From Sthenelais limicola (taxonomy: Eukaryota > Annelida > Polychaeta > Phyllodocida > Sigalionidae), in NCBI GenBank assembly GCA_942159475.1, contig OW804094.1, positions 16,241,708-16,305,707 of the forward strand: 64,000 nt of DNA. The letters are read 5' to 3'. The notes beneath the pieces were generated by a model, which was not told the DNA's origin, searched no databases, and worked only from the letters and a program-made list of their open reading frames with translations. Below are positions 1-11,121 of the stretch, one piece after another (positions within the stretch are counted from its first letter, which is position 1; every line of letters starts with the position of its first letter). The translations under genes and the position numbers were made by a program.

Positions 1-366
1 ATTACTTTATTGTACAATAACTGAAGTAATCAGAATAACAATAGCTCTTCTCTGTATTCACAATAGGCTAACAGAGAATTCGATCTTGCTGCAATCACAA
101 AAGTATGCCATCAACTCAATTGATTTATTGTTTAATCCTTCTTAATAACAATCGATTAACCCAATAATTTGCACAATTTAATCACAATACATTTCAAGTT
201 GTTCCATCCATACTAAGATATCAGAAAATTTGGCTGATACTTTACTATAAATCAGTTTAGAAAATAGCATTTGAAAAAATGCATACATCACAGAACAACT
301 TACGAGCTTATTTATTAATCCATGCAAATTTTATACTGCCACCAGCAATGCCATTGATTTGCTCCT
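1..366. other. AT-rich stretch downstream of the transposase gene
   Basis: No gene or repeat recognised. TTTATT (AATAAA on the minus strand) occurs at 124-129 and 311-316 and could serve as poly(A) signals for the minus-strand gene. Confidence 0.35.
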
Positions 367-743
367 TTGTGTTTTAGGAAAATGAGTCGCAAAAAATGGA
401 TTTTGAGACACCATCATATTTGAAAAGAGGAGATCAAGCTGATTCCAATGGTAGTAAACAGTAGGACGCCTAATATGTATTTCTATATTTTTAGTTTAAT
501 ACTTGTATTTTTGAAAAAAAAAGTTTGCAATGTTTCTAGATGGGTAGTTACCAGTAAAGTATCTAAATATACTCCATACAGAGACCTTCAAAACGCAAGG
601 ATATATTTAATTTGTTAGACGGATTTATATGACTATAAGTGCTAAACCCTCTGAGGATCAGTACATTTCAATAAAAAGATCCTGTGATGAAAATACTTTG
701 AACAGTTTTTACGACTTGTGACTCATTTTCCTGGAACATCACA
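367..743 (+). mobile_element. MITE-B copy
   Basis: Nearly complete, from a worn left end (TGTGTTTTAGGAAAATGAGTC) to a right end ACTCATTTTCCTGGAACATCACA. It ends 77 bp from the stop codon of the transposase gene. Confidence 0.8.
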
Positions 744-820
744 TTTTATCATGATAACTGTACCAGACTTGGGCTGACAAAGTAGGGTCCAATATTCATA
801 TCAATATCATTTTGTCGCTC

Positions 821-1815
821 TTAAGCATGTTTAGGGACAATACATTTCTTGAAGTTACACAAGAAAAAACAAACCTTTACAATTTGTGTTCCCAAAGCAG
901 ACTGAGTGTTATTCAATGGATGGCTTAGAATTTTAAAAGTTTTGGCAAGTCCAATTAAACGCTCAATGTGAACCCTTTTACTTGCAATTTGTCGGTCAGA
1001 TTTAACCTGGTTATTGCTCATCCGGTTTTTCTTTGTAAAGAAAGAGGGAATATTAATTTTTACATCAATATGTTCAAACAAATCCTGTACATTAAAACCT
1101 TTATCCGCCATCAGGGAATCGCCAGGCTCGCACATCTGAGTGAGAGAACTTCTCTCAGCAATTTGCCTATCACTAGTTGATCCACCATAGGCGGGGGAGC
1201 AGTAAGAAATCAGCCCTCCTGGAGTTGACCCTACAAGAACCTTCAATGTATTGCGGTTCTTGTAGGTCGAAAATGTGGCCTGCTGTGCCACTGGCTGCTT
1301 TGGTTTTAAAATAGGAATTTCAGTGCCGTCCAAAATACATCGGGTTGAGGGATATTTCAAATAAAAATCTCTAGGAGAGTAAAACTGGACTAAATCCTTA
1401 TCAGTCCAGAAATCAAGTTCCTCAAGTTGTAAACACAAAAAATTTATCCATGTAACGAAAATGTTGGATAAACCAGTTGGATTTATCTCAAACTTCCTAC
1501 AAATTTCAAAATCATCCAAAGTATAACGTAATTTCATAAGGGTGACTAACATCTGATCAACTGAAGGAAGTGATGGCACAAAACCTCGAAAATATGTAAG
1601 ACTGTTGACAGATGATCCTAAACAATTGAAAAGTAAAATAAATTTGCCATAATCTTCCATCCCTGTATAGTGGTGAAGACCATCCGAATCTCCAATGAAG
1701 TCATGGATGCTCAGTCTGCGCCTCACAGTCTGGGTAGATTGACTAGGTTTCTCTGTAACACAGGCTGGTGGTGGTGCTACAGCATCCTCAGCAGGCCCAA
1801 ATGGAACATCTTCAT
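821..1815 (-). CDS. Exon 4 of the THAP-DDE transposase (HTH and DDE domains)
   Basis: The open frame continues upstream to 1864, but the acceptor TTTGCATTGTAG at 1816-1827 joins exon 3 in frame by completing an Asp codon. The exon holds the whole helix-turn-helix and catalytic domain (LDGTE, STYKNRNTLKVL, YGGSTSD, MADKGF, RVHIERLIG) and ends at a TAA stop at 823-821. Confidence 0.85.
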
Positions 1816-4800
1816 CTACAATGCAAAGGAACCAAGCCCAAATGACTGTCAATGATCTTGACAAATCCTTAAAATATCCTCACGAAATTATGAATTATAT
1901 AACTCCCCCAACGTGTATATTTGTCAGTTCTAAAGATCCTGTCTAGAAATAATATCTGAATATTTGCAGGCTCAGTTCTCAATGTCTATATGGGGAAGCA
2001 GAAGTTAGGAGAAGTTAGGAGATCTGGTTGCACTGCTTCTGACCATAGTGACGATATATTCTGATATACCAATAGTGGTCAACTACAAAATTCAAAATTA
2101 TTATTTTCCACTAGATTGACGCAGCTCCCTCAAAATGCTTTAATTTTGAGAAAAAAAATGATTGGCCAAAACCCCCTGACTGTCAGGAAGGTCACACCAC
2201 GAGACTATGGCTGTAGAGCACTTTTTGCTGTTATGTAACACATCCACTATGGTCACCGTAGCTTTTCTGTGGTCAAGCGGCCGTGTGGCTTTCAAACAAA
2301 TCTAAAATCTCGCGCCCATAGAATTAGTATAGGAACTCCCTTTCCGGCTGTAAAAACGCTAAATATTGAAACATTGTTAAAATCTTTTCGTCCATATGGT
2401 GGGAAAAGTCCCCTATACTACATAACCAGTGAAAGAATTTGTTTAAATCGGTGAAGTTTAAGAGTTATACATGAAAGGCTTGGTAATTAAAACAGCCAAA
2501 ATTTTTGTCGGAAATTTTGAAAACACTAAATTGAAATTCATATGACAATTCTAAAAACACTTAATATTGAAGTATTTTAAAAATCTTTTCGTCTACATGA
2601 CAGATATATGTTCCTAGACTACAAGACCAGTGAAAGAAGTTTTAAAATCGCTGAAGACTAAGAGTTATACATACAAGGCTATGACATCAGGTGTTCATGT
2701 TAAATATCCAGAGAAAATTATCGCACAAAATGTGTAGTGGACTGCAGATTTCGTGGGGGTCAAGAGTCAGAGTGTCGCGAAAAGAAAACCAGACAAAAGA
2801 TTTATTCGTATGCACCAAGTTTTATTATTATTTCACCTTTGGCTGTGGTCAATACGTACGGCCCATTGAGTTAACCCTGAGAGGGCAACCCAGTCCTGAG
2901 GCCGATACAACGGCCGTATCAGGCCTCAGGCTGATATGGAATGACTATAGTTCTCCAATGATAATAGTATCAGGGCATATAAATCAGTTGCAAAATTAAA
3001 AAAAATAATTGAATACATTTATTAGAGTAATTTACTGCAAAGCAGTTAGTAAAATAAATGTACATGACAGTGCGCATGCACAATTAAATAATTTTGTGTT
3101 CTAAAATATAGTTCTGACCAATGCAGGTCAGAAAAAACGGTGCATAGAAATACGCAGATGTGTCATGACGGGATCAAGTTGTGACAGGCGTCATGATGTA
3201 GGCCTAATCAAAGACGTTGACGTCAACCACAACGAACATTAATTCAATTCTATCAATATTTCTGTCAATTTCGGGTACATTTGAATAAGAAACGGCGAAA
3301 TAAATACAAAAAAATCTGCAGGACTACGTGGGAAATCTGTATCGTCGCTTGGCTTCGCTATCGGATACCTCCGCCGCGCGCCGATACGGATTCCCGCTCC
3401 GTTCCTTGATAATTTTTGTCTTAAACTCAAGGGTGTCACAGGTTTCAATTCAACAGTGGTAGTAGAGCTTGATTTAAACAACAGATTATTCCTGGTCCGC
3501 GAACGACCCAAGTTTGTAGTGTCAAGCGAAGGTGGATTTCCCATGCGAAGGAGGTGTAGTCTTCGCCTGCCGTCCTCAAAGGGGTGTCTTCATGCGTGAT
3601 CATATGTTGCCCCCTGTCGGACCTCGCCAGTAGTTTGTGTTGCATCTGGCTCTGGTAGAGATGCCCTTCTCTGCCACTAGGTGTTGATACGGCAGTGACG
3701 TGGATGTTATCGGGCAGACCCACTACAAATGCAATTTTAAAATCGCCATTGACAAAGCACTCGTCTCAACACAACATTTAAACAACAAACATCATCAGAA
3801 ATAAACAATGTCAGGATCATTCAACACAACTAACATTTAAATCAAGACAGAATACATCATATGTTATACCTTTGACAATATTATCCGCAATATTTCCACC
3901 GTTTGGAACAAATAATTATCCACTCAGTGAACATCGCCAAATAAGGCTTCAATACGGCCGCCTATGGGCATGACATGTATGACATTAAAACATTAAAATA
4001 CTCGAAGAATACACCTGTTTCAGTTGAACCAAGGGTAGAATATCACCAACTGGAACATCAGTGAACGTCCGCCATTCATTTAAAATAAAAAAATTGTAAA
4101 ATAATTTTTTTCGACATGTCCCAATAGCAACTCTATGGGTGCGATCCATGTCATAGTCAGCACCAATTTTTTTCTTAATAATGACCAAAAAGAGTAATTT
4201 TGTTGCCATCGTTGCAAGTCCCAAGATTTATACAGATATTCAGCTGTAAGTTTTAACTTTAACTATGATGACTTGTTATTAAACGCAAAAATATCTACCT
4301 TCACATTCAATGATTTCATAGGCTCCAACCTCTTCCACAGCTTCCATCCTCTCTTCCTCATCCCTCTTCCGCTTCTCTCCCCTCTCTTTTCTCCTTGTTG
4401 CAGCCTCGTTCTCTGGTTGATCCCAAGGGAAACGATGGGGTACCGATCCTTTCTTCAATCTTCTAATTAGAGGTTTTGTGCCTGAATGTTCAGGGGAAAG
4501 GTAAATAAAGTAAATATTACCCATGATTAGCAAACATGTTTGATATCAATGCTTCTTCAGAATCTAAATGATAGGATCCGGGGTTGTAAATATTGTTTTT
4601 CATAGGCCCATGACATGTATTTAACAAGTTTTATAGTCATATTTTATATAAATCAGCGTTTTTTAACTTTTACTTCATGAGTCACTCTGTGGAAGGGGTG
4701 AGAGGGGCGAATCAGGAGAAAGTATACAGTAAGAAACAGAATCTTCCAAAATTTCAAGGTTATTTAATGGATTCCAGCAGGATTAAAGGCCTGTATGTTA

Positions 4801-6757
4801 CACAATGTTGTAGCATACTTATTTAACTTAATATTTCTTTAATTAAAAATACCGACTATAGGTTTTGATATATTTCAATACATGTTCTTTGTGTATAACT
4901 AAGGTTTACACCCCTCCTTAATTAATGGGCACGCCCAGACACATCCTTGCTTTTTTCTAAGCAGCACAGCCCAGAGGGGGAGGGTACCCTCTAATGAAAT
5001 CCCCCTCCCCTCTGCCTTGGCGGGCGGGAAGCCTTACTTATTATGCAGGCAGAGAGACTTTACTTATTATTCATGTTACAACGACTGTAACAATATAATG
5101 ATTTTCCAGGCCGTTCAACTAAAATGCCCGTTTTTCAGGCTTTTCAAGGCCTTGATATTATTTTTCCAAATTCAAGGTTTTTCAAGCTTTTCCAGGCCTG
5201 TGGAGACCCTGTTTAGAGATGTGTTCGTAATGTGGCGTTCCACTGTATAACTGTATCAATTAAAGAGAGCACTATCTTACCATCAAATGTCCACTGAGGA
5301 AAATCATTTTCATCAAAATGGTCACTGCATACGACAGAGTACTTTGTGGGGCCTCTCACTCCTGAGTCGGTCTCCATCCCATCAAACCATGCGGCCAGAA
5401 TGTGACCTGGGGTATCCCAGTCTTGTCGTCTCACAGCTTTTATCCATCTCTGCAAAATGGTTAAGTCAGTTTTGAATAATGATTACATACATGTATATCT
5501 ATGCTTATCATTCAGTGTTGAGTGGCATAATTTATAGTACAATACTAAAGCGCTTTGATATAATAAGATGTGATATGGGTCAGGCTGCCTAAAAGTGTAT
5601 GGACTTAACCAAAATGTACATGTAAAGGGTCTTGTCACAGCACTGCCCGTATCCATCTGTCCATTTAAGAAAATGTCATGTAGATTTGTCCATTTAAGGT
5701 CCCAAGAGCCCTAAATATTTACTATAGGCATAATATATAATACTGGCTTTAATACATTCGTGTATTGTCCATGCACTATACATTTTAGTTTCGTCATAGA
5801 TGTATTGTTACAATCAAACGGGCCAAACGAATTTGTATCCTGTCCAGAATACTTTGCTAGAAAACGATTAGTAGGGCTTTGCTTCTGAACTTTTCTTAAA
5901 TACAGTGTTTCTACAGAAACAGGATAATCAAAGCATAAATTTGGTCTTTTAAGAGCATCTAAGTATTTTCGATTATGCCCATTTTCATATTACATAATGA
6001 CTTTTATATTTCAACTTTAAATAAAAGGGATTGAAGCCAAACAATAAGAAACAGTCATGAATAGAAAACGTTCATAGCATTTTGTGTTATAGGTAAAAAA
6101 AAAAGGGAATATCTTTGATTATTAGGGTATATATATAATATATGTGCTTTGATCTGTTATATGGGATAATACAAGATCGGGAAGTTAGAGCATTAAGGTT
6201 TCGTGAAATAATGTTGATTATGTTGTCTAGATGAGACTAACAAAATGATCTCTGTATAATTATTACCTATTGTCTATTGTATATGTTTGCTAAATATACT
6301 ACCATTATATTATACTCATGGATTGGGTGGTACTTTGACTGAGGGGGTAGAGTGAGGGTACTTTGACTGCCACCCCTGCTATGTTATTTATTTGATCCAC
6401 GCTGCACGGCGGTTTTTATTTGTCGGCGGGCCATTTTAAAATCGCCATGTACTCGTCAATATTGAACATATATGATCAAATCTTTCAGGAATCATAAAGA
6501 ACTACTTACTGACAACATGTGTCGAAGGTTTGGTGAATTTGGGGCGGGTCAATTTTGAATAAAATGTGTTTAAATTTGGATCGTTGGAGCATGGACCTTG
6601 ATCTTTGCTCAGGGTGGATAATCATATATATATTAATCAATAATTTCTTGATTGTTAATCTTACCTCCATTAGTGTCCTATTTGACCATGGAAATCGATG
6701 ACCCCCAGAATTTGTGCATAATGGTACACAACAATACGAACCTGAACTTGAAGCCAT
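821..6757 (-). CDS. THAP-domain DDE transposase gene, four exons (ISL2EU / IS5-Harbinger-like)
   Basis: Splicing exons 6757-6665, 5449-5281, 4481-4299 and 1815-821 gives one open frame of 479 codons plus stop. All three introns begin GT and end AG, with phases 0, 1 and 1. Residues 1-106 form a THAP zinc finger: C10/C14, W33, C72/H75, and a C-terminal LKKGSVP motif at 96-102. Residues 107-135 are a charged KR/E-rich linker. Residues 233-285 resemble the HTH_Tnp_4 helix-turn-helix. Residues 305-470 resemble DDE_Tnp_4, with candidate acidic residues D311 (LDGT), D364 (SD), D386 (ADKG) and E433 (HIER). In this family the THAP and HTH parts bind transposon ends and the DDE domain cuts and joins DNA in the nucleus. 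No stop or frameshift is seen. I could not find terminal inverted repeats around the gene, so a domesticated host gene is also possible. The exon joins are inferred from splice signals, not from transcripts. Confidence 0.85.
1816..4298 (-). other. Intron 3 of the transposase gene, with internal repeats
   Basis: A 2.48-kb intron. It contains family C copy 1 (2831-3425) and a diverged direct repeat of about 135 bp (roughly 2345-2480 and 2550-2685, both ending near AAGAGTTATACAT). ORFs inside it are not supported. Confidence 0.6.
2831..3425 (+). repeat. Family C repeat, copy 1 (in transposase intron 3)
   Basis: Matches 63347-63930 along its whole length. It holds a near-perfect palindrome at 2895-2930 (CCTGAGGCCGATAC... 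/ ...GTATCAGGCCTCAGG) and a second inverted repeat at about 3328-3402 with GGGAAATCTGTATCG facing CGATACGGATTCCC. No coding frame is shared, and no terminal duplications are seen. Confidence 0.7.
4299..4481 (-). CDS. Exon 3 of the THAP-DDE transposase
   Basis: Begins after acceptor ACATTCAG and completes the glycine codon split with exon 2. It encodes the closing THAP motif (RRLKKGSVPHRFPW) and a Lys/Arg/Glu-rich linker that may act as a nuclear localisation signal or coiled segment. It ends in phase 1 at GTAGAT. Confidence 0.8.
5281..5449 (-). CDS. Exon 2 of the THAP-DDE transposase
   Basis: Follows acceptor TTTTGCAG and opens with RWIKAVRR, carrying the invariant THAP Trp. It carries the CSDH half of the zinc site and ends FPQWTFDG at a GTAAG donor in phase 1. 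Confidence 0.8.
5282..6664 (-). other. Introns 1-2 region of the transposase gene
   Basis: Intron 1 is 5450-6664. Intron 2 is 4482-5280. Within intron 2 at about 5105-5205 a short imperfect repeat built on TTTTCAAGG/TTTTCCAGG recurs at least five times. No other feature is visible. Confidence 0.5.
6665..6757 (-). CDS. Exon 1 of the THAP-DDE transposase
   Basis: Encodes residues 1-31, including the first Cys pair of the THAP finger (YCCVPLC). It ends ...ATGGAG followed by GTAAG, a strong donor, in phase 0. The ATG at 6757 is the only one in frame that leaves a complete THAP N-terminus of normal length. Confidence 0.8.
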
Positions 6758-7092
6758 GTCTTGAGTAAATCACACAAGGTCAAGGCCTATCACACGACGT
6801 TGCAATCTCACTCTGAGCCGTTAGAATCTTGAAGATGTTGACTGTTTAAATATTGAAGTTATCTATCAGCAATGAAGAAATTATACGTGAAATGCAACTA
6901 TTCATTCCAGAAATTGTTATATATGGTCGGAAAATTGTATCAGATCTAGGGCATAATAATATAGGCCTGTGTAGTAGGCCTAGGCTACTGTGTACATGGG
7001 CGATGATAAAGGTTAGTTGCTTTGCAGCATCAAAATAGTTGTAACAGTCGAGATAATATATATTATAATTTTATAGGTTGGCTAAATGAACT

Positions 7093-7262
7093 TACCTTCA
7101 TTAGTGTCCGATTCCCACATGGAAATAAGGTCTACCAGGATGGGTCCATATTGTTACATAACAATACATAAGTTTCTTCAGATTTCTGCCAAAAGTTCTC
7201 GCGCCAAAGGCTCCGGACGACGTCGACGACGTTGTGATTATACTGCGCGCTCTGAGCCGCCA
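7093..7262 (-). pseudogene. Decayed duplicate of THAP exon 1 and its upstream flank
   Basis: Aligns with 6663-6820. The donor region (GGACACTAATG then AAGGTAAG), the TATTGTTRTGTA core and an upstream ACGACGTTG...CTCTGAGCCG block all match in the same order. In this copy the second zinc Cys is replaced by Trp and the frame reaches a stop at the donor, so it cannot supply a normal THAP start. It could serve as a non-coding alternative first exon. Confidence 0.6.
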
Positions 7263-7310
7263 GAGAGCAGCGCTGCATAGCGCAGTTGCTGGACGCGCCA
7301 CCTATCGAGC
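7195..7310. promoter_or_regulatory. CpG-dense patch upstream of the transposase gene
   Basis: CpGs are crowded here (CTCGCGCC, CGACGACGTCGACGACG, TGCGCGCTC, GGACGCGCC) in otherwise CpG-poor AT-rich DNA. It lies 440-550 bp upstream of the exon 1 ATG, so a promoter is plausible. No TATA box or initiator is assigned. Confidence 0.4.
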
Positions 7311-7525
7311 GTTTTTACGTGTAGTTCCCCATTGCCTTTAATTTGCACACTTTTCAGGCATAACCTATTATGTTCTGAAGTTTTCAAAAGGTGGCAATTC
7401 TCGACATACTCTTCTCATGATATATAAAGTAATACTTGATCAAGCAGACATACTTCTTGATTCTCATATTGGCACGAACCTTCATAGGCTACACATTTTA
7501 CAAAACAGAATTCTTATAACTATAA

Positions 7526-7760
7526 GGGTCAGATTCTCAGAAAATGTACTATTCAACTTAGCCAATCTTCTCAAATAACCCAAATTTCAGACGAAAATGA
7601 AGTTCAAAATAGAGTTCAACCTAACCAAACAGTTTGCTAGAATCAATTCAATGCCGAATATACTGAAATTCACCTAATATTGGCCAAATTGCAGCCTAAT
7701 TTAATATTATTTACTAAATGTGTACAGCTGTCAATTGTACATTTTCTGAAAATCTGACTG
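7526..7760 (-). mobile_element. MITE-A copy (subtype A1)
   Basis: Intact ends GGGTCAGATTCTCAG and CTGAAAATCTGACT. Its interior carries the A1 signature (AGATTGCTAGAATCAA-type block). Confidence 0.85.
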
Positions 7761-8346
7761 ATATAGACTTCAAGCTAGAGCAAATGTGCAAGAGTTTAAT
7801 ATATATCGTAAAAAGACTTCCCCTGAAGTATCATAGACAATTACATCTGCTACAAGGGGGCCACCGACGGGCTCTAAATCCGAAAAATATGGATCTAAAA
7901 ACTATAAACGCAAGACACTGTGAGGAAGGTAGGAAAATATTAGTCCAATCCTCCCCAAAATCGGAACAAATTAGAAAATCGATTTTCATCAGAATTCCTG
8001 CTTCCTATACTCCCAACGGTGTCCCACCTAACTTTAGACTCTAAATTTTACTATGGAGCTCTATGGGACATGTACCCCATACCGCTCAAAAGTCAACCCC
8101 TGGTTAGCAGCGCCACCTGCAGTCACATGACTTTCCGTCTCAAAGAATATGACGCTTATAAGTTAACAAGGCGGTTCACTCGAAGATATACAACAATACA
8201 GGTTGATTTATATACTATATTTTAAAAGGTAATCATGTCATCAGAAGGTAATCGGAAAATAATCAGAGAAGGTTTGAATCAGACTCAAATAAAGTAATCA
8301 TCGTTCCAAATGTTCACTGTCTTGGTTTGGTTCTTAAAATTCTTAG
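7761..8346. other. No recognised feature
   Basis: Two short frames are present, but neither shows a motif or a splice context. No repeat shared with the rest of the window was seen. Confidence 0.3.
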
Positions 8347-8416
8347 AGAGATCTTGTGAATAAATAACTTTGAAAAATATCAATTTTCCGACTTGTGACA
8401 CATTTTCCTGAAACAT
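8347..8416 (+). mobile_element. MITE-B right-end fragment
   Basis: Seventy bases matching the B right arm (GATCTTGTGAATAAATAAC ... CATTTTCCTGAAACAT). The rest of the element is absent. Confidence 0.7.
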
Positions 8417-9280
8417 ATTTGACGCCATCTCTAAGCACTAGATGAGAGAACACAAAACGTGTACGAGGTGCCCATCCCTACCTATGTTACTCGTATGAAC
8501 ATGGCCGCGGGGCGCAATCGGTTAATTGATTATCAAATAGAACTCTTCTGGTGTGAAGGCAAGAAGAAGGAGCAGCAGAAGAAGCGTATTCAGGGATCAC
8601 ACCACAAAATTAGTCCTCACTTTATGTCTCTGAAGACCCCCTGGGCAAACAAGGCTATTGCCGTGATTCTACTATTTAATGAACCTTAATTAATAGCAAT
8701 TGCAGCCGCTCGCCTTTCTAATGAGAAACCTCAATAATTAATTAGGTCAATCAACATTCATTTAGCTAATATTAATGAGGTAGAATACTAGATAGGATGG
8801 CATGTGTGGTTCAACTATCGTCTCTCCTCACGGAGGAGAATGTCTAGGACCACCTGCTTTTAGTAGGCCTATCCATTATAAAGGAAATTACTGGAGAAAG
8901 CATTTTGCCTCAAATTATACCCCTCTCTCAGAGTCATAGGGTTGCTTTGATGCTATTTAGAAATAAGAAAATGAATTTGATACGGTTTGTCAATGCGCCG
9001 GAAGTGGTGCTACGTTTTTTCCATTTTTCTCCCTACCTACCTACCCGATGCGACGCCCAAGTACAGTGAGACGAAGCTAAACAAGGACATGGAAAATACC
9101 TTTAATCAACTCAAAAAACATCTTTATCAAAGTTATAAATAGATATTGTTTCTGCCTGTGTTTGTCGTGTGGGACAAAAACAGGATGCATGGGGAGGAAG
9201 CACAAGAACATGAAAAAGAAAATGTATAAAAATAATGTTTCTATGGATGACAGGTAGGCGTAGTTCAAGCCCACTTGTCT
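8417..9280. other. No recognised feature; one unassigned 76-codon frame
   Basis: A frame at 8459-8689 (+) encodes a Lys/Gln-rich peptide (GKKKEQQKKRIQG). It has no recognisable domain. It could be an exon fragment or chance. Confidence 0.25.
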
Positions 9281-9327
9281 CATATATTCCTGTCAGGGAA
9301 ATAGCAGTCATTAACTCAGCATCGAGT
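9281..9327 (+). repeat. 47-bp flank duplication, left copy
   Basis: CATATATTCCTGTCAGGGAA... recurs at 9562-9608 with one mismatch, so the A1 copy at 9328 is bracketed by long direct repeats. Confidence 0.8.
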
Positions 9328-9562
9328 GGGTCAGATTTTCACAAAATGTACAATTGGCAGCTGTACACATTTAGTAAATTCTGCCAAATTACGCTGCAAT
9401 TTGTTCAATACTAGGTCAATTTGAGTATATTTGCCTTTGCATTGATTCTAGCAATCTGTTTGGTTAGATTGAACTGTATTTTGAACTTTATTTTTGTCTT
9501 AAATTTGGGTTATTTGAGAGCATTGGTGAAGGCGAATTGTACATTTTCAGAAAATCTGACCC
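9328..9562 (+). mobile_element. MITE-A copy (A1) between 47-bp direct repeats
   Basis: Full 235-bp copy. Instead of a clear 4-bp duplication it is flanked by a 47-bp repeat. Confidence 0.85.
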
Positions 9563-9609
9563 ATATATTCCTGTCAGGGAAATAACAGTCATTAACTCAG
9601 CATCGAGTA

Positions 9610-9947
9610 GGTCAGATTTTCATAAAATGCACATCCTACAGTTCTACACATCATTTAAATTATGTTAAATTAGAGTGAAAAATGATAAATTCTAGCTATA
9701 TCAGAGTGTATTCTGTAAACTAAACTGGAAAATGATGAATACAGTGTATATCTGAATATATAGGTATCGCATTGATCTAGATTATCAGTTCTATACTGAG
9801 TATATCTGAGTGTATTTTGTATTGCATTCATTCAATAAATCTGTCTGGTTATGTTGAACTGTATTTTGAACCTGACTTTTGTCTTAATTATGGGTTATTT
9901 AAGAGCAGTGGTGAAGGCCAATTGTATATTTTCTCAAAATCTGACCC
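9610..9947 (+). mobile_element. MITE-A copy (A2) with internal duplication
   Basis: A2 ends and right half. About 100 bp longer than usual because the ATATCTGAGTGTATT segment and its surroundings are repeated two to three times. Confidence 0.8.
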
Positions 9948-10214
9948 TCATATACCGGATGTAGTTGGCTGGTTTCACTGAAGACTAATTGCGCATGCGT
10001 CCTCAATGGTTTCCGGAAATAGCCTGAATTTCATCATTACAATATTCATAATGGAACTTGGCGTTTTAAAATAGAGCTTCATGAATGTAGTATGTTTGTG
10101 GTGATAACAGAGACAGAGTAAACGTCTAAATATTCTCTAGGAAAACATAAAACAACAATAAGTTTGCGTGGGCGTGGACCTATAGGTGGTACTGTCATTA
10201 TAAATAGACATAAT

Positions 10215-10447
10215 GGGTCAGATTTTCAAAAATGTACAATTGGCAGCTCTACACATTTCGTCAATTCTGCTAAATTGGACTGAAATGTGGCCAATGCTAG
10301 GTATATCGGAATATATTTGGTACTTAGTTGATTAAAAAAACATGTTTGGTTATGGTCAACTTTATTTTGAATGTCATTTTGTCTTAAATCTTGATTATTT
10401 GAGAGGATTGGTGAAGGTCAATTGTGCATTTTCTGGCAATTTCACCC
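10215..10447 (+). mobile_element. MITE-A copy (A4)
   Basis: Left end GGGTCAGATTTTCAAA, right end TTCTGGCAATTTCACCC. Carries the A4 block TTGATTAAAAAAACATG. Confidence 0.85.
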
Positions 10448-10750
10448 ATATACAGACATTTCGCTAATACATAATGGTAGGATACTCTCCCAGAAGCTAA
10501 TATATAAGTCTGACTCTGAGTGCCGAACTATAGTGAACTCTATATATTTATCTGTAATAATATATTATAATTGTCTACTATAGCATATAGCTTCAAATGC
10601 CTGTCATAACAAATGCATACAAATCAGAAGCAAGTCATCAAAGTCACATAAAACATTTAAACTAGAAACATCCTAGTGGTACTTTACATTAAAAATAGAA
10701 GGGGAGCTATGGGAACCAAACAATACAGAATCACTACTATACATGTATAT

Positions 10751-10985
10751 GGGTGAAGTCGCCAGAAAATGTACAATTCAACTTCACCAATCCTCTCAAA
10801 TAATGCAAATTTCTGACGAAAATAAAGTGCAAAATACAGTTCAACCTAGCCAAACAGATTGCTAGAATCAATGCAATGCCGAATATACTCGAATTCACCT
10901 AGTATTGACCAAATTGCAGCCTAATTTAGCAGAAATGACTAAATGTGTAGAGCTGCCAATTGTACATTTTCTGAAAATCTGACCC
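10751..10985 (-). mobile_element. MITE-A copy (A1), TSD ATAT
   Basis: 235 bp from GGGTGAAGTCGCCAG to AATCTGACCC, with ATAT directly on both sides. Confidence 0.9.
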
Positions 10986-11029
10986 ATATATAGGCCTATA
11001 TCCAAAACGACCAACTGCAGGAACCCAGT

Positions 11030-11121
11030 CTAGGCCCAAAGATGAGAGAGTCCCTTCAAACTGAGGGAAAGCCTCTCGCCTCAAACTGCAAAGTGCCATC
11101 ATAATTCCATTAAGACCAATC
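11030..11121 (-). repeat. Family E repeat, copy 1
   Basis: Reverse complement of 20785-20883. Both contain GCCTAGACTG-like ends, GGAAAGCCTCTCGCCTCAAA and CATTATAATTCCATTAAGA-type sequence. Nature unknown. Confidence 0.6.

Noticed and set aside
1816..1864. Upstream Met at 1864 as the start of the DDE protein
   Set aside because: The sequence before 1816 looks like intron with a good acceptor. Starting at 1864 would drop the THAP domain that joins perfectly in frame.
3239..3723. Two overlapping 92-101 codon minus-strand frames inside intron 3
   Set aside because: They overlap family C, are not conserved as frames in the copy at 63.3-63.9 kb, and splicing exon 3 directly to 1815 keeps the frame without them.
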